Of a DNA stretch of 64,000 nucleotides, positions 17,177-26,531 are shown piece by piece. The stretch's first letter is position 1; every line of letters starts with the position of its first letter. A program made the position numbers and the translations under genes. The DNA is taken from contig NZ_JAGIBG010000023.1 in the NCBI RefSeq assembly GCF_017744435.1, forward strand, positions 1 through 64,000. Direction: 5' to 3'. Origin of the DNA: Pseudomonas sp. Its GTDB lineage: Bacteria > Pseudomonadota > Gammaproteobacteria > Pseudomonadales > Pseudomonadaceae. The notes beneath the pieces are model-generated. The model did no database searches, was not told the origin of the DNA, and was given only the letters and a program-made list of their open reading frames with translations.

Positions 17177-18241
17177 CTAGTACCCCGTCATCTCCAGATA
17201 CCCCCGCCCTTGTGCGCTGCCACTCACCCGCACAGGCCCTTCCCAATAGGGGAACCGTGTGCCCATCCAGGCCTTGGCCTGCACCGCCTCGACTTGCACA
17301 TCCAGCTCTACCGAGGGCACCCGCACCCGCCAGCGGGTCGGCACACGCTTGCCGTTGGCCTGGTCGGTCCAGGCCAGCGGCGTCAGCTCGACCTCAGCCC
17401 CTTGCAACGCGCGCACCTGCCGGTCAGGGCCAACCCAGGTGCCGGCGCGGTACGGCTGCCCCTGGTCTTCCCTGACCTGAAACAGCATCAGCTTGGCGCC
17501 ACTGCCCAGGTGCAGCGAGAACCAGTCCCAGCCACTTTGCCCGGCCGCCAACGGCTGGCTGCTCCACTCCCGATCAAGCCAGGCCTGCCCGGTCACCGCG
17601 ATGCGCTGCCCGTCCCGTACGACCTCGCCGCTGACCTGGTAGAACGGCTGGCTGTAATAGTACGAAGCCTGGCCCTTGCCGGACTTCTCGCTGTAACCAT
17701 GATCGCCGTGCAGCACCAGCGGCTGGTCGCTGGCCAGGGTCAGGTCATAGCGAAATCCCTGGCCGCTGGCACCCATCTGCAGGCGGCGGATGCTGTCGTC
17801 GCCTTGCAGCGACCAGTCGTTGATCCACGCACGGAACGGCCCGGTTTCGACGCCGGCCTGGCCGATGCCGCCGCGTGCCAGCGTTTCGCTGACCTGGTGA
17901 CCGCTCGGGTCGGTCAGGGCGGCGTGGCCCATCCACAGGTTGGGGCTGTTCCACCCTTTGGTGTCGGGACCGGGGCGCAGGGCCGAGCGGAACAGCGTCC
18001 ATTGCACGCCCCAGTCACGGCCCTGGGCATCGCGCAGGTTGGCGGTGACGTACCACCACTCGATGCGATAGCCGTCGTGGGCACCGTGGTCGCGGGGGAA
18101 CACCAGCGCGGTGTCGCGGGTAACCTGCTTGAACGCTGCCGCCTCGGCACCGAGGCCGGCATAGCTCCTGGCCGGCGGCGCAGGCGCGTCACACCCGGCC
18201 AGCAGCAGGCAAGCCAGCAACAGCCAGGTTTCAACCCTCAT
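17177..18241 (-). CDS. AttH-like lipocalin-type lipoprotein (carotenoid 1,2-hydratase/CrtC-like family)
   Basis: 354-aa secreted protein. The lipobox LLAGC gives a lipidated C17, placing it in the envelope. The body has the family's EWWYVTANL and WLDREW-type signatures, two tandem lipocalin-like beta domains by analogy with AttH/CrtC. Its start overlaps the permease stop by 11 bp, and the ATPase-permease-AttH order matches AttEFGH-like systems, whose substrate is undefined. It has been annotated in relatives as a predicted secreted hydrolase; no catalytic residues can be assigned here. Confidence 0.8.
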   Translation of the reverse strand: MRVETWLLLACLLLAGCDAPAPPARSYAGLGAEAAAFKQVTRDTALVFPRDHGAHDGYRIEWWYVTANLRDAQGRDWGVQWTLFRSALRPGPDTKGWNSPNLWMGHAALTDPSGHQVSETLARGGIGQAGVETGPFRAWINDWSLQGDDSIRRLQMGASGQGFRYDLTLASDQPLVLHGDHGYSEKSGKGQASYYYSQPFYQVSGEVVRDGQRIAVTGQAWLDREWSSQPLAAGQSGWDWFSLHLGSGAKLMLFQVREDQGQPYRAGTWVGPDRQVRALQGAEVELTPLAWTDQANGKRVPTRWRVRVPSVELDVQVEAVQAKAWMGTRFPYWEGPVRVSGSAQGRGYLEMTGY

Positions 18242-20675
18242 CGGCGAACCGCCGCAACAGCTCGCCCGGCTGGCGCCGCGCCAGTTGCCACAAGGGCCAG
18301 GCGCTGGCCAGCAGGCTGGTCAGCACGCCGAGCGCGGCCAGTTGCGCAAACTGGCTGGCAAACACATGCCAGGGCAACCGCCAGCCGAATGCCTGCACGT
18401 TCACCACCGCCACCAGGCACCAGGCCAGCAGCAGCCCGAGGGGGATCGCCAGCAGCACGGTGAAACCGCTGAGCATCAGCGTCTGCCCCAGGCTCAGCCA
18501 GGCCAGCCAGCGGCGTGGCACACCCAGCACCCACAACGGTGCCAGCTGCCCCAGGCGCTGCTGGCCCAGAGTAAGCTGACTGATGAACAGCGCCACGCCG
18601 GCGACGCCGAGGGTGAGGCTGTTCAGGGCTGCGGTGACGGCGAAGGTACGGCTGAATATCTGCGTCGACCAGGCTTTCAGGCTGGCCTGCTCGACCACTT
18701 GCGATTCGTCCAGGCCGAAACGCTGCAAGGTGTCCTTGACCGAGGCCATCTGCCCGGGCCGGATCAGCAGGCTCAGGCCACTCAGGCTGGCCGCCGGCGC
18801 ATGCTGGCGCAGCCAGTCGGCATTGACCAGTACATGCCCTTTCGGGTTGCCATAGTCGGCGTGAATGCCCACCACCCGCATGCTTTGTGGCGGGTCGTCC
18901 GGCAGCTGCACCGCATCCCCGATCCCTACAGCAAGGCGCCGCGCCAATTGCTCGCTGAGCATGGCGCCCTGCCCTTTGGCCAACTGTTCCCAGGCGTCCG
19001 GAGCCTGCTCCAGCAGCGGCCAGTGGCTGCGGTAGAACGGATGATCGATCACCCCTTGCACTTGCACCGGCCACTGCAGCAGGCGCCATTCCACTCGCCA
19101 GCTTGGCAACACGGCGTTGACGTCAGGGTCATGCTGCAGCTGCTGAAAGATCTGCAGCGCCTGAGTGCTATCGCGGGGTGTGACATACAGCTCCGCAGCC
19201 AAGCGCTGATCGAGCCAGCCGACGAAGGTGCGGCGGAAACCTTCGGTCATGCCACCCACGCCGACGCTGGCGGCCAATGCCAGTAGCAATGCCATCAGCG
19301 CCAGGCTGAGCGCCGGCAATTGCTGGCGGCTGTCGGCAACGAACCACTGCGCCAGTGGCCGCCGGGTATGCCGCGCCAGGCCGGCGAGCAACAGGGCCAG
19401 CGCGCCCGGCAACAACAATGCGGCTGCAAGCAACAGCGCGGCAAGCAGGGTGAAGGCACTGGACAGGCTGTTGCCGAAGGCGCCGCAGCCCAGGGCAATC
19501 AGCGCCAACCCTGCCGCGGCCAGTGCCTGGCGCTTCAGCCAGGGCACCTGGGCCAGGCGCCAGGCCTGCGGTTGAGCCAATGCCAGCAAGGGCAACCGGG
19601 CTGCGCGCAACAGGCTGTCGATGCCCGCCAGCAAGGCGCCAAGCAGGCTCACGGCAATGCCCACCAGCCACCAGTACAGCGGCAGGTGCAGATGCCCGGA
19701 GACCTGAGCGCCATACAGGCCACGCAGGCTGGAAGCAAAATCAGGCAGCAACAGTGCTGCCAGCAGATAGCCCGCTGCCACACCTGCCAGGCCACCCACC
19801 ACGGCGAACAACCCAAGCTCCAGGGCCAGTGCCGCCAGCAGCACCTTCAGGCTGACACCACACGCGCGCAACGTGCGCATCAAGCCCCGTCGTTGCTCCA
19901 GCGCCAGGCCGATGGCCGCATGGGCGATGAACAGCCCGACCACGAAAGCCAGCAGGCCGAGGGCCGTCAGGTTGAGATGAAAGCTCGCGGTCAGGTGTTG
20001 CAGGTCGGTGTCATCGTCCGCTGGCTGTACCTGCAAATGTTCGGCGAAGGCCGGCGGCAGCGGCTGGTCGGTGTCGCTGATCAGCCGTGAAAGCTGACCC
20101 GGCGCCTCCAGCAAGGCCTGGGCCACGCCGATATCGACCAGCATCACGCCGGGCGCCAACTGTTCGTTGAGGATCAGTGGCGGCAACGCCTGGCCATCGA
20201 CCGTGCGCAACTTGCCCGCCAGTTGGCGCAAGGTATCCGGCCCGACCCAGGCTTGTCCGGGTGTGCCGATGAAGGCTTGCAAGTCGAAGCTCGCCGGGTC
20301 GGCACCGGCGACGGCCATGCCCGGCAGCAGGCTCAGCGGCTCGATGCCGATCAGCCTGACGGAGACGGCTGGCTCGCCGACCAGGCGCAAACGCCCCTCC
20401 AGCACTGGCGTCACCTGCCAGCCTTGCCTGCGCAGTTGCACATACAGCGCCTGGTCGAAGTGCTGCCCATCACGGGCAACGATCTGCCGGTGCGCCGCCC
20501 CACTCAGCACGGCGCTGGCCTGGGCATAGTCGCTGCGCGCCTGGGCGTTGAGGGCCTGCACACCGGTCCACAGGGCCGTGGCCAGCCACAGGCCGGTAAA
20601 GATGCTGAGGCACTGCAAGCGATGGCGCCACCAATGGCTGCCCAGCGCCTGCAGGGTGATCAGCAGGTGGTTCAT
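18231..20675 (-). CDS. FtsX-type ABC transporter permease (AttF/AttG-like, two halves in one chain)
   Basis: 814-aa inner-membrane protein with an N-terminal signal anchor, a large periplasmic domain, a block of three to four helices, a second periplasmic domain and a final helix block. This is the duplicated FtsX layout of type VII (MacB/Lol-like) permeases. The ATG at 20675 overlaps the ATPase stop as ATGA, so the long N-terminal extension of the open frame up to 20981 is out-of-frame translation of the ATPase gene and is excluded. It pairs with the ATPase at 20672-21331 and probably moves a lipid-linked or envelope molecule using mechanotransmission. Confidence 0.85.
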   Translation of the reverse strand: MNHLLITLQALGSHWWRHRLQCLSIFTGLWLATALWTGVQALNAQARSDYAQASAVLSGAAHRQIVARDGQHFDQALYVQLRRQGWQVTPVLEGRLRLVGEPAVSVRLIGIEPLSLLPGMAVAGADPASFDLQAFIGTPGQAWVGPDTLRQLAGKLRTVDGQALPPLILNEQLAPGVMLVDIGVAQALLEAPGQLSRLISDTDQPLPPAFAEHLQVQPADDDTDLQHLTASFHLNLTALGLLAFVVGLFIAHAAIGLALEQRRGLMRTLRACGVSLKVLLAALALELGLFAVVGGLAGVAAGYLLAALLLPDFASSLRGLYGAQVSGHLHLPLYWWLVGIAVSLLGALLAGIDSLLRAARLPLLALAQPQAWRLAQVPWLKRQALAAAGLALIALGCGAFGNSLSSAFTLLAALLLAAALLLPGALALLLAGLARHTRRPLAQWFVADSRQQLPALSLALMALLLALAASVGVGGMTEGFRRTFVGWLDQRLAAELYVTPRDSTQALQIFQQLQHDPDVNAVLPSWRVEWRLLQWPVQVQGVIDHPFYRSHWPLLEQAPDAWEQLAKGQGAMLSEQLARRLAVGIGDAVQLPDDPPQSMRVVGIHADYGNPKGHVLVNADWLRQHAPAASLSGLSLLIRPGQMASVKDTLQRFGLDESQVVEQASLKAWSTQIFSRTFAVTAALNSLTLGVAGVALFISQLTLGQQRLGQLAPLWVLGVPRRWLAWLSLGQTLMLSGFTVLLAIPLGLLLAWCLVAVVNVQAFGWRLPWHVFASQFAQLAALGVLTSLLASAWPLWQLARRQPGELLRRFADEG

Positions 20676-21331
20676 GAGCCTTGCACCCGGCCCTGGTGCA
20701 GCACGCAGCAGTGCTGCAGGCAGGCGGCCAGGCGCGGGCTGTGGGTCACCATCAGCACGCTGCTGCCGGCCTCGCCGACCAGTTGCAGGAGCAAGGCCAG
20801 CACCTCGTCGCTGCTGGCTTCGTCGAGGCTGCCGGTGGGTTCGTCGGCGAGCAACAGCGCCGGCCGGCTGGCCAGTGCTCGGCCGATGGCGACCCGTTGC
20901 TGCTGGCCGCCCGACAACTGCTCTGGATAGCGGCCCAGCAACGTTACCAAGCCCAGGCGCTCGGCCAGGTAGGCCAGCCATTGCGGGTCGTGGCGCTTGG
21001 CCAGGCGCGCCTGGAAGGCCAGGTTGGCCGCCACGTCGAGACTGCTGATCAGGTTGTATTGTTGGAACACCAGGCCAATGCCCTCCCGACGCCAGCGGGC
21101 CAGAGCGGCTTCGCCGTGGCCGTGCAAGGGTTCGCCGTCGATGAGGATGCGCCCGCTGTCGGCGCGGTCGAGGCCGGCGACCAGGTGCAGCAAGGTGCTT
21201 TTGCCGCTGCCGGATTCACCCATCAGGGCCAGGCTGCTGCCGCGGGAGAGGGTCAGGTCGACGCCGCGCAGGACCTGGAGCGGGCCCTGGGCGGTGGGGA
21301 AGGATTTGTGCAGGTGCTCGATGACCAGCAT
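20672..21331 (-). CDS. LolD/MacB-type ABC transporter ATPase (AttE-like)
   Basis: 219-aa ATPase with Walker A GESGSGKST (38-46), signature LSGGQQQRVAIGRAL and Walker B LLLADEPTG followed by the D-loop SLDEA. Size and motif wording place it with LolD/MacB/FtsE ATPases that partner FtsX-type permeases. It is the first gene of the three-gene operon. The ribosome-binding site is weak. The palindrome at 21350-21366 lies 19 bp upstream of the start, so the operon is probably controlled there. Confidence 0.88.
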   Translation of the reverse strand: MLVIEHLHKSFPTAQGPLQVLRGVDLTLSRGSSLALMGESGSGKSTLLHLVAGLDRADSGRILIDGEPLHGHGEAALARWRREGIGLVFQQYNLISSLDVAANLAFQARLAKRHDPQWLAYLAERLGLVTLLGRYPEQLSGGQQQRVAIGRALASRPALLLADEPTGSLDEASSDEVLALLLQLVGEAGSSVLMVTHSPRLAACLQHCCVLHQGRVQGS

Positions 21332-21349
21332 GGGGGCTTTGGCCTTTTT

Positions 21350-21366
21350 CTAAGGTCAGACCTTAG
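21350..21366. promoter_or_regulatory. Perfect palindrome upstream of the AttE-like operon
   Basis: CTAAGGTCAGACCTTAG has 8-bp arms around a single A and ends 19 bp upstream of the ATPase start. The GGTC-N-GACC core resembles operators of FadR-type GntR regulators. No regulator gene is adjacent; the IclR gene downstream belongs to a different operon. Confidence 0.6.
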
Positions 21367-21412
21367 GCATAGCTGCATTTAACGCTTGCTGGCAAATGGA
21401 TGGGTTGCATTC

Positions 21413-21512
21413 GAGGGCCTCTTCGCGGGTGAACCCGCTCCCACAGGAATCACCTCGGACTTGAAGTCTGTGCAGTACCTGTGGGAGCGGGTTCACCCGC
21501 GAAGAGGCCCTT
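21413..21512. repeat. REP doublet with long near-perfect symmetry
   Basis: GAGGGCCTCTTCGCGGGTGA at 21413 mirrors the right end at 21512, with two inward GTGGGAGCGGGTTCACCCGCG units around a 40-bp centre. It lies between the AttE-like promoter and the IclR stop. Confidence 0.85.
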
Positions 21513-21521
21513 AAAAGCGAC

Positions 21522-22295
21522 CTAGTTCACCAAGGCATGCTGCACCTCGCCCACCGTCGCCGCCAGGCTGTTCAGGTGCAGGCTCAACACCCGCTCCACC
21601 GGCGCCTGGTCCAGCGGCCAGTGCAAGGCAATGCTCCCGGCCAACTGCCCCTGCACCCGCACCGGCAAGGCGATCGCCCGGATCAGGAACGGCAAGCGCA
21701 CTGGATACTCCCAATACCCCTCGGTGCGCTGCCCGAAGCCCTTGTGCGCATCCCCCTCCAGGTCACGCAGCAGCTCTTCACCGCCCACCCGCTCATGCCC
21801 AGCCAGGCGCCGCACCTCGTCCACCGCCAGCTCCTTCAGACACGCCCGGCCCATTGCCGAATGGAACAGGCTGGCATGCTGGCCGACGATCTGGCAGTTG
21901 TTCGGGTAACGCTTGCGCAACACCTGCGGAATCGCGCTTTCCATCACCTCCAGCCGCTCGCCGTCAAAGCACGACAGGTCCACCACCAGCCCGGTGCGCT
22001 CGCTCAGTTCCAGCAGCAGCGGCGCGGCGCTTTCCACCAGCTGGCGCTTGAAACGCTGCTGGCGGTCGCCGAACAGGCGGCGGGCGCACAGCCGGTAACG
22101 CCGGTCGCTCAGGCCGCGGTAGACCCAGCCCTGTTCCTGCAAGGTGGCAAGCATGCGCGAGGCCGTGGCCTTGGGCAGGCCGGTGAGGTAATGCAACTCT
22201 TCCAGGCCCAGGGCCTGATGCTCGCCAAGCAGTTCGACGATGGCCAGCGCGCGCTCCACCGAGCGCACGCCACCGCTGTCTGTCGCTGTGCCCAT
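21522..22295 (-). CDS. IclR-family transcriptional regulator
   Basis: 257-aa regulator with an N-terminal winged HTH (ALGLEELHYLTGLPKATASR, about residues 28-47) and a C-terminal IclR effector domain. AGGGAGG precedes the ATG. It is the last gene of the M20-transporter-amidase-regulator operon, 69 bp after the amidase stop, and probably acts on the inverted repeat at 26508-26530 upstream of the first gene. The effector would be a substrate or product of the hydrolases. Confidence 0.87.
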   Translation of the reverse strand: MGTATDSGGVRSVERALAIVELLGEHQALGLEELHYLTGLPKATASRMLATLQEQGWVYRGLSDRRYRLCARRLFGDRQQRFKRQLVESAAPLLLELSERTGLVVDLSCFDGERLEVMESAIPQVLRKRYPNNCQIVGQHASLFHSAMGRACLKELAVDEVRRLAGHERVGGEELLRDLEGDAHKGFGQRTEGYWEYPVRLPFLIRAIALPVRVQGQLAGSIALHWPLDQAPVERVLSLHLNSLAATVGEVQHALVN

Positions 22296-22364
22296 GTATC
22301 CGACCTCCCTGTCTGTGCGTGGATGGTCATCATGCCCAGCAAGATACGGGCCGGGCCAGCCTGT

Positions 22365-23822
22365 TCAGCGTGCCAGCAGGCTTGGCGGCGGGCGCCGTTC
22401 CACCCAACGGGTCAGCTGTTCATGGGCGTAGGCCAGCTGCAGCACGGCATGGTCGGCCTGGGCCGGGCCTATGATCTGCAGGCCCGTGGGCAACCCGGCG
22501 GCATTGAAACCGACCGGTACGCTCATGCTCGGCAGGCCAGCCAGGGTCGGCCCGATCACCACCTCCATCCAGCGGTGATAGGTGTCCATGGTCCGTTCCC
22601 CAACCTGATTCGGCCACGCCTCGGCTGCGTCGAAAGGGAACACCTGGGCCGAGGGCAACAGCAGGAAATCGTAACGCTCGAACAGCCTGTTCAACGCCTG
22701 GTACCACGCGCTGCGGTCCACTGATGCCTGATAGACAGCGGCGGCGCTGAGCTGCAAGCCGCCCTCCACTTCCCACTGCGCCTCGGGCTTGAGCAGCGCC
22801 CGCTTGCCCGGGTCGGCATAGGCTGCCGCCAGGTTGCCGTGCACCAGGAAGTGGCGGTGGGTGAGCCAGCATTGCCACAACCGGGCTTGGTCGAACGCAG
22901 GCTGGCAGGCCTCGACTTCACAGCCGAGCTCGGCGAAATCGGCCAGGGCCGCCTCGCACAGGCCCAGCACGCCGTCTTCCATCGGCAGGTAGCCGTCGTA
23001 GTCACCCAGCCAGCCGATCCGCGCCCCCTTGAAGTCACGTTGCAGCCCGGCCGCGAAATCCCGCCCGCCGTCATTGAGCGACAACGGCACCCGCGGATCA
23101 TGCCCGGCCTGCACCGTCAGCAAGCGGGCGACATCGGTGACGCTGCGCCCCATCGGCCCCTCAGTGGCCAGTTGCTGGACGAACAGCTCCGGTGTCGGCC
23201 CATAAGGCACCCGCCCCAGCGATGGGCGCAGGCCGAACACGTTGTTGAACGCCGCCGGGTTACGCAGCGAGCCCATCATGTCGCTGCCATCGGCCACCGG
23301 CAGCAGACGCATGGCCAGCGCCGCCGCCGCGCCACCGCTGCTGCCACCGGCGACGCGGGTGAAGTCGTAGGCATTGGTAGTGGTGCCGAACAGCGTGTTG
23401 TAACTCTGCGAGCCCAGGCCGAACTCCGGCACGTTGCTCTTGCCGACGATGATCGCCCCGCTCGCCCGCACCCGCGCCACGCTGATGGCGTCGTGTGCCG
23501 GCACCTGCTCGGCGAACAGCGGCGAGCCCAGAGTGGTGCGCAGCCCGGCGGTGGCGGCCAGGTCCTTGATCGCCTGGGGCATGCCGTGCATCCAGCCGCG
23601 TGACTGGCCACGCGCCAGTTCGGCGTCGCACGCATCGGCCTCGGCCAGCAATTCATCGGCGCCGCGCAGCGACACCAGCGCATTGACCTGCGGGTTGCAG
23701 CGCTCGATATGGCCCAGGTAAGCCTGCATCACCTCGCGGCACGCCACCTGACGGGCATGAATGGCCCGGGACAGGGCTTCGGCGTCGAGGGCGACGATCG
23801 GGTCGATAGCTAACGCGTTCAC
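22365..23822 (-). CDS. Amidase-signature-family amidohydrolase
   Basis: 485-aa enzyme with the Ser-cisSer-Lys triad readable as K86 (AIKD), S161 in AGGSSGG and S185 in MMGSLRNPA. The usual TGGS before the nucleophile is MMGS here, a change seen in part of the family. Translation starts at GTG 23822, which overlaps the transporter stop as GTGA and has GGAGTG upstream. It would hydrolyse an amide taken up by the neighbouring transporter, possibly acting in series with the M20 enzyme. The substrate is unknown. Confidence 0.87.
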   Translation of the reverse strand: MNALAIDPIVALDAEALSRAIHARQVACREVMQAYLGHIERCNPQVNALVSLRGADELLAEADACDAELARGQSRGWMHGMPQAIKDLAATAGLRTTLGSPLFAEQVPAHDAISVARVRASGAIIVGKSNVPEFGLGSQSYNTLFGTTTNAYDFTRVAGGSSGGAAAALAMRLLPVADGSDMMGSLRNPAAFNNVFGLRPSLGRVPYGPTPELFVQQLATEGPMGRSVTDVARLLTVQAGHDPRVPLSLNDGGRDFAAGLQRDFKGARIGWLGDYDGYLPMEDGVLGLCEAALADFAELGCEVEACQPAFDQARLWQCWLTHRHFLVHGNLAAAYADPGKRALLKPEAQWEVEGGLQLSAAAVYQASVDRSAWYQALNRLFERYDFLLLPSAQVFPFDAAEAWPNQVGERTMDTYHRWMEVVIGPTLAGLPSMSVPVGFNAAGLPTGLQIIGPAQADHAVLQLAYAHEQLTRWVERRPPPSLLAR

Positions 23823-25129
23823 GGTTTCACTCCAAGGTTGTAGGCGACGGACTTACCGGCGCGCGGTGCTTCTTTCAGGCAATAGGTGCCGAGCAGGGTC
23901 AACAGGCAGGCGAACAGCACGTAGAACGACGGCGCCACCGGGGTGCCGAGCACCTTGCTCAGCCAGGTGACGATCAGCGGCGCGAAGCCGCCGAACACCA
24001 TCACCGCCACGTTGTAGGCCACCGACACCCCAGTGGAACGCACCTCGACCGGGAACTGCTCGGCGAGGGCGGTCGGCGCCGGGCCGAAGAAGCCGCCGAT
24101 GGCGCTGCACAGCAGCAGCTGCATCACCAGCAGGCGCTCGATCGACGGCGCCGCAGCCACCCATACATACAGCGGGTAGACCATGACAAAGAACGCCAGG
24201 GTGAAGGCCATCAGCACCGGCCGCCGACCAAGCCGGTCCGACAACGCGCCGGCCAGGGGAATGACCACGGTCATCAGGCCCACCGCGAGCATCTGCACCA
24301 GCAACACCTGGTCCAGCGGCAGGCCAAGGTTCTTGTGGGCGAAGGTCGGCATGTTCACCAGCACCACGTAGAACGACACCGTCGCCCCGCAGGCCAGGCC
24401 CATCGACACCAACAGCGCGCGGCGGTGCTCACGCAGTACCTGGCCCAGGCTCGGCGCCTGGCCCTTGGCCTGCTTGCGTGCTTCCAGAAACTCCTCGGGC
24501 TCTTCCATGTGCTTGCGAATCCACAGCCCCACCGGGCCGATCAACAGGCCAAGCACGAACGGGATCCGCCAACCCCAGCTGTCCAACGCCTCAGGCGTGC
24601 ACAGGTGGGTGACCAGCGCGACCATCGCCGCCCCGGAGAACACCGCCAGGCACTGCCCCACCAACTGCCACGAGCCGTACAGGCCCTTGCGGTTGGCCGG
24701 CGCGCTCTCCACCAGGAACGCCGTGGCACTGGCGTACTCACCGCCGGTGGCAAAACCCTGCAGCATGCGCGCGACCACGATCAGCAGTGGCGCGCCCATG
24801 CCGATGGCCAGGTAGTTGGGGGCGAAGGCGATCATGGCGATCGACACCGTCATCAGGCGGATGATCAGCTGCATCGCTGCCTTGCGCCCCTTGCGGTCGG
24901 AATACACACCCAGCAGCACTCCACCCACCGGGCGCATGAAAAAGCCCACGCCAAAGGTGGCCAGGGCCATCAGCAGCGAACTGTATTCATCGTCCGAGGG
25001 GAAGAACTGGCGAGCGATGATGCTCGCCAGAAAGCCGTACACGATAAAGTCATACCACTCCAGCGCATTGCCGATGACCGCCGCGACCACTTGCCGGGTA
25101 CGCGACGCGCCTGTATTGGAAATCTGCAT
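23819..25129 (-). CDS. MHS-family (metabolite:H+ symporter) MFS transporter
   Basis: 436-aa carrier of the ProP/ShiA/KgtP branch: EWYDFIVYGFLA in helix 1 and YSDRKGRKAAM in loop 2-3, with 12 helices. These carriers import organic acids, betaines or aromatic acids. ATG 25129 is preferred because GGAG sits 8 bp upstream; a GTG nine bases earlier is too close to that site. Stop overlaps the amidase GTG. It is the uptake step of the amide-degrading operon. Confidence 0.88.
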   Translation of the reverse strand: MQISNTGASRTRQVVAAVIGNALEWYDFIVYGFLASIIARQFFPSDDEYSSLLMALATFGVGFFMRPVGGVLLGVYSDRKGRKAAMQLIIRLMTVSIAMIAFAPNYLAIGMGAPLLIVVARMLQGFATGGEYASATAFLVESAPANRKGLYGSWQLVGQCLAVFSGAAMVALVTHLCTPEALDSWGWRIPFVLGLLIGPVGLWIRKHMEEPEEFLEARKQAKGQAPSLGQVLREHRRALLVSMGLACGATVSFYVVLVNMPTFAHKNLGLPLDQVLLVQMLAVGLMTVVIPLAGALSDRLGRRPVLMAFTLAFFVMVYPLYVWVAAAPSIERLLVMQLLLCSAIGGFFGPAPTALAEQFPVEVRSTGVSVAYNVAVMVFGGFAPLIVTWLSKVLGTPVAPSFYVLFACLLTLLGTYCLKEAPRAGKSVAYNLGVKP

Positions 25130-25213
25130 GCGGAACACTCCATCTTCTGTTCAAGTGATCACCCAGGCGCAGCCGCGCCCGGGTTCCAGCGGCAGTCGTC
25201 AATACAGGGGAAG

Positions 25214-26389
25214 TCAGGCCGGCTTGAGCCAGCTCTCGGCCATGGCGCCCCAGTAGGCGGCGCCGGTCAGCAGGATGTCGTCGTTGAAGTCGTAGGCCGG
25301 GTTGTGCACCATCGGCCGCTGCACCCCGTTGCCGATGAACAGGTAGGCGCCCGGGCAGCGCTGCAGCATCCAGGCGAAGTCCTCGCTGCCCATCAGTTTG
25401 CGGGTGTTGCCGTCGACCTTGGCTGCGCCTAGCAGCGCTTCGCCGACCTGCTGGGCGAAGGCGTTTTCCGCCGCATGGTTGACCAGCACCGGGTACGCCG
25501 GCCGATGCTCGATGCTGGCCCTGCAGCCAAAGCTTTCGGCCTGGCTGACGATGATCGCCCGCACCCGCTCCAGGGTCTGCGCCCGCACCTGGGCATCCAG
25601 CGCCCGCAGGCTCAGGCGCAGCAGCGCCTGCTGCGGAATCACGTTGGCCGCCTCGCCCGCCTGCAGCGCGCCGACCGTGACCACCGCCGCCTCCTGGGCA
25701 TCGATATTGCGCGCTACCACAGTCTGCAGCGCCATCACCACACTGGCCGCCGCCACCAGCGGGTCGACTGTCAGGTGCGGCATCGAACCATGCCCGCCAA
25801 CGCCCTCGAGGGTGACCGTCAACAGGTCCTGCGAAGCCATCATCGGCCCCTCACGGAAGCCCAGGTGCCCTGCCGGCAAACCCGGCATGTTGTGCATGCC
25901 GAACAGCGCATCACAGGGGAAGCGCTCCAGCAGCCCATCGGCGAGCATCGCCTCGGCCCCGCCCTGGCCCTCCTCGGCCGGCTGGAAAATCAGCGTCAAC
26001 GTGCCATCGAACTGCCGCGTCGCCGCCAGGTAGCGCGCCGCACCCAGCAGCATGGTGGTATGGCCGTCGTGGCCGCATGCGTGCATGCAGCCCTGGTGGC
26101 GGCTGCTGTAGGCGGCGCCGGTGGCCTCGTGGATCGGTAACGCGTCCATATCGGCGCGCAGGCCCAGCTTGCGCGGGCTGCTGCCATTGCGCAGCACCCC
26201 GACCACACCGGTCTTGCCAATGCCGGTGTGCACCTCGTAGCCCCACTGTTGCAGCAGCGTGGCGACCAGGGCCGAGGTGCGGCTTTCTTCGAAACCGAGT
26301 TCAGGGTGAGCATGGATATCGTGGCGGATGGCGTGCAGGTCGCTGGCCACGTCGTTGAGCCAGGCCAGGATGTGCTGGTGTTGCTGCAT
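25214..26389 (-). CDS. M20D-family amidohydrolase (hippurate/N-acyl-amino-acid hydrolase type)
   Basis: 391-aa di-metal peptidase-like hydrolase. Metal-site residues are visible in MHACGHDGH (102-110), the acidic pair in QPAEEGQGG (about 137-144) and a distal MGSEDFAW. The dimerisation domain GVGGHGSMPH is present. The family cleaves N-acyl amino acids, hippurate or indole conjugates. ATG 26389 has GGAG upstream; the frame is open to 26563 but without a good start. It is the first gene of the operon; 75 bp separate it from the transporter gene. Confidence 0.88.
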   Translation of the reverse strand: MQQHQHILAWLNDVASDLHAIRHDIHAHPELGFEESRTSALVATLLQQWGYEVHTGIGKTGVVGVLRNGSSPRKLGLRADMDALPIHEATGAAYSSRHQGCMHACGHDGHTTMLLGAARYLAATRQFDGTLTLIFQPAEEGQGGAEAMLADGLLERFPCDALFGMHNMPGLPAGHLGFREGPMMASQDLLTVTLEGVGGHGSMPHLTVDPLVAAASVVMALQTVVARNIDAQEAAVVTVGALQAGEAANVIPQQALLRLSLRALDAQVRAQTLERVRAIIVSQAESFGCRASIEHRPAYPVLVNHAAENAFAQQVGEALLGAAKVDGNTRKLMGSEDFAWMLQRCPGAYLFIGNGVQRPMVHNPAYDFNDDILLTGAAYWGAMAESWLKPA

Positions 26390-26507
26390 GGGGAATCTCC
26401 TCGCGCGGGTGGGTCCCGTTCTTGTTGTTCGCTTTGAGATCACGACGGGGAAGGCAGGTCGTGCTTGGCGACAGATAAGCGCGAGTGGCGAGGGAGTACA
26501 AACGAAT

Positions 26508-26530
26508 GTGGTTCCACCCAGTGGAACCAC
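26508..26530. promoter_or_regulatory. Candidate IclR-type operator ahead of the M20 operon
   Basis: GTGGTTCCAC and GTGGAACCAC are perfect 10-bp inverted arms with a 3-bp spacer, about 120 bp upstream of the M20 gene. The TGG-TTCCA core resembles sites of IclR/KdgR-type regulators, and the operon encodes an IclR protein. It also follows the stop codon of the 26532-26882 gene by one base, but no T-run is present, which argues against a terminator. Confidence 0.6.
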
Positions 26531-26531
26531 C

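Noticed and set aside
26508..26530. Reading the inverted repeat as a terminator for the 26532-26882 gene
   Set aside because: No T-run follows on the minus strand, and the 3-base loop and symmetric TGG-TTCCA arms suit an operator better.
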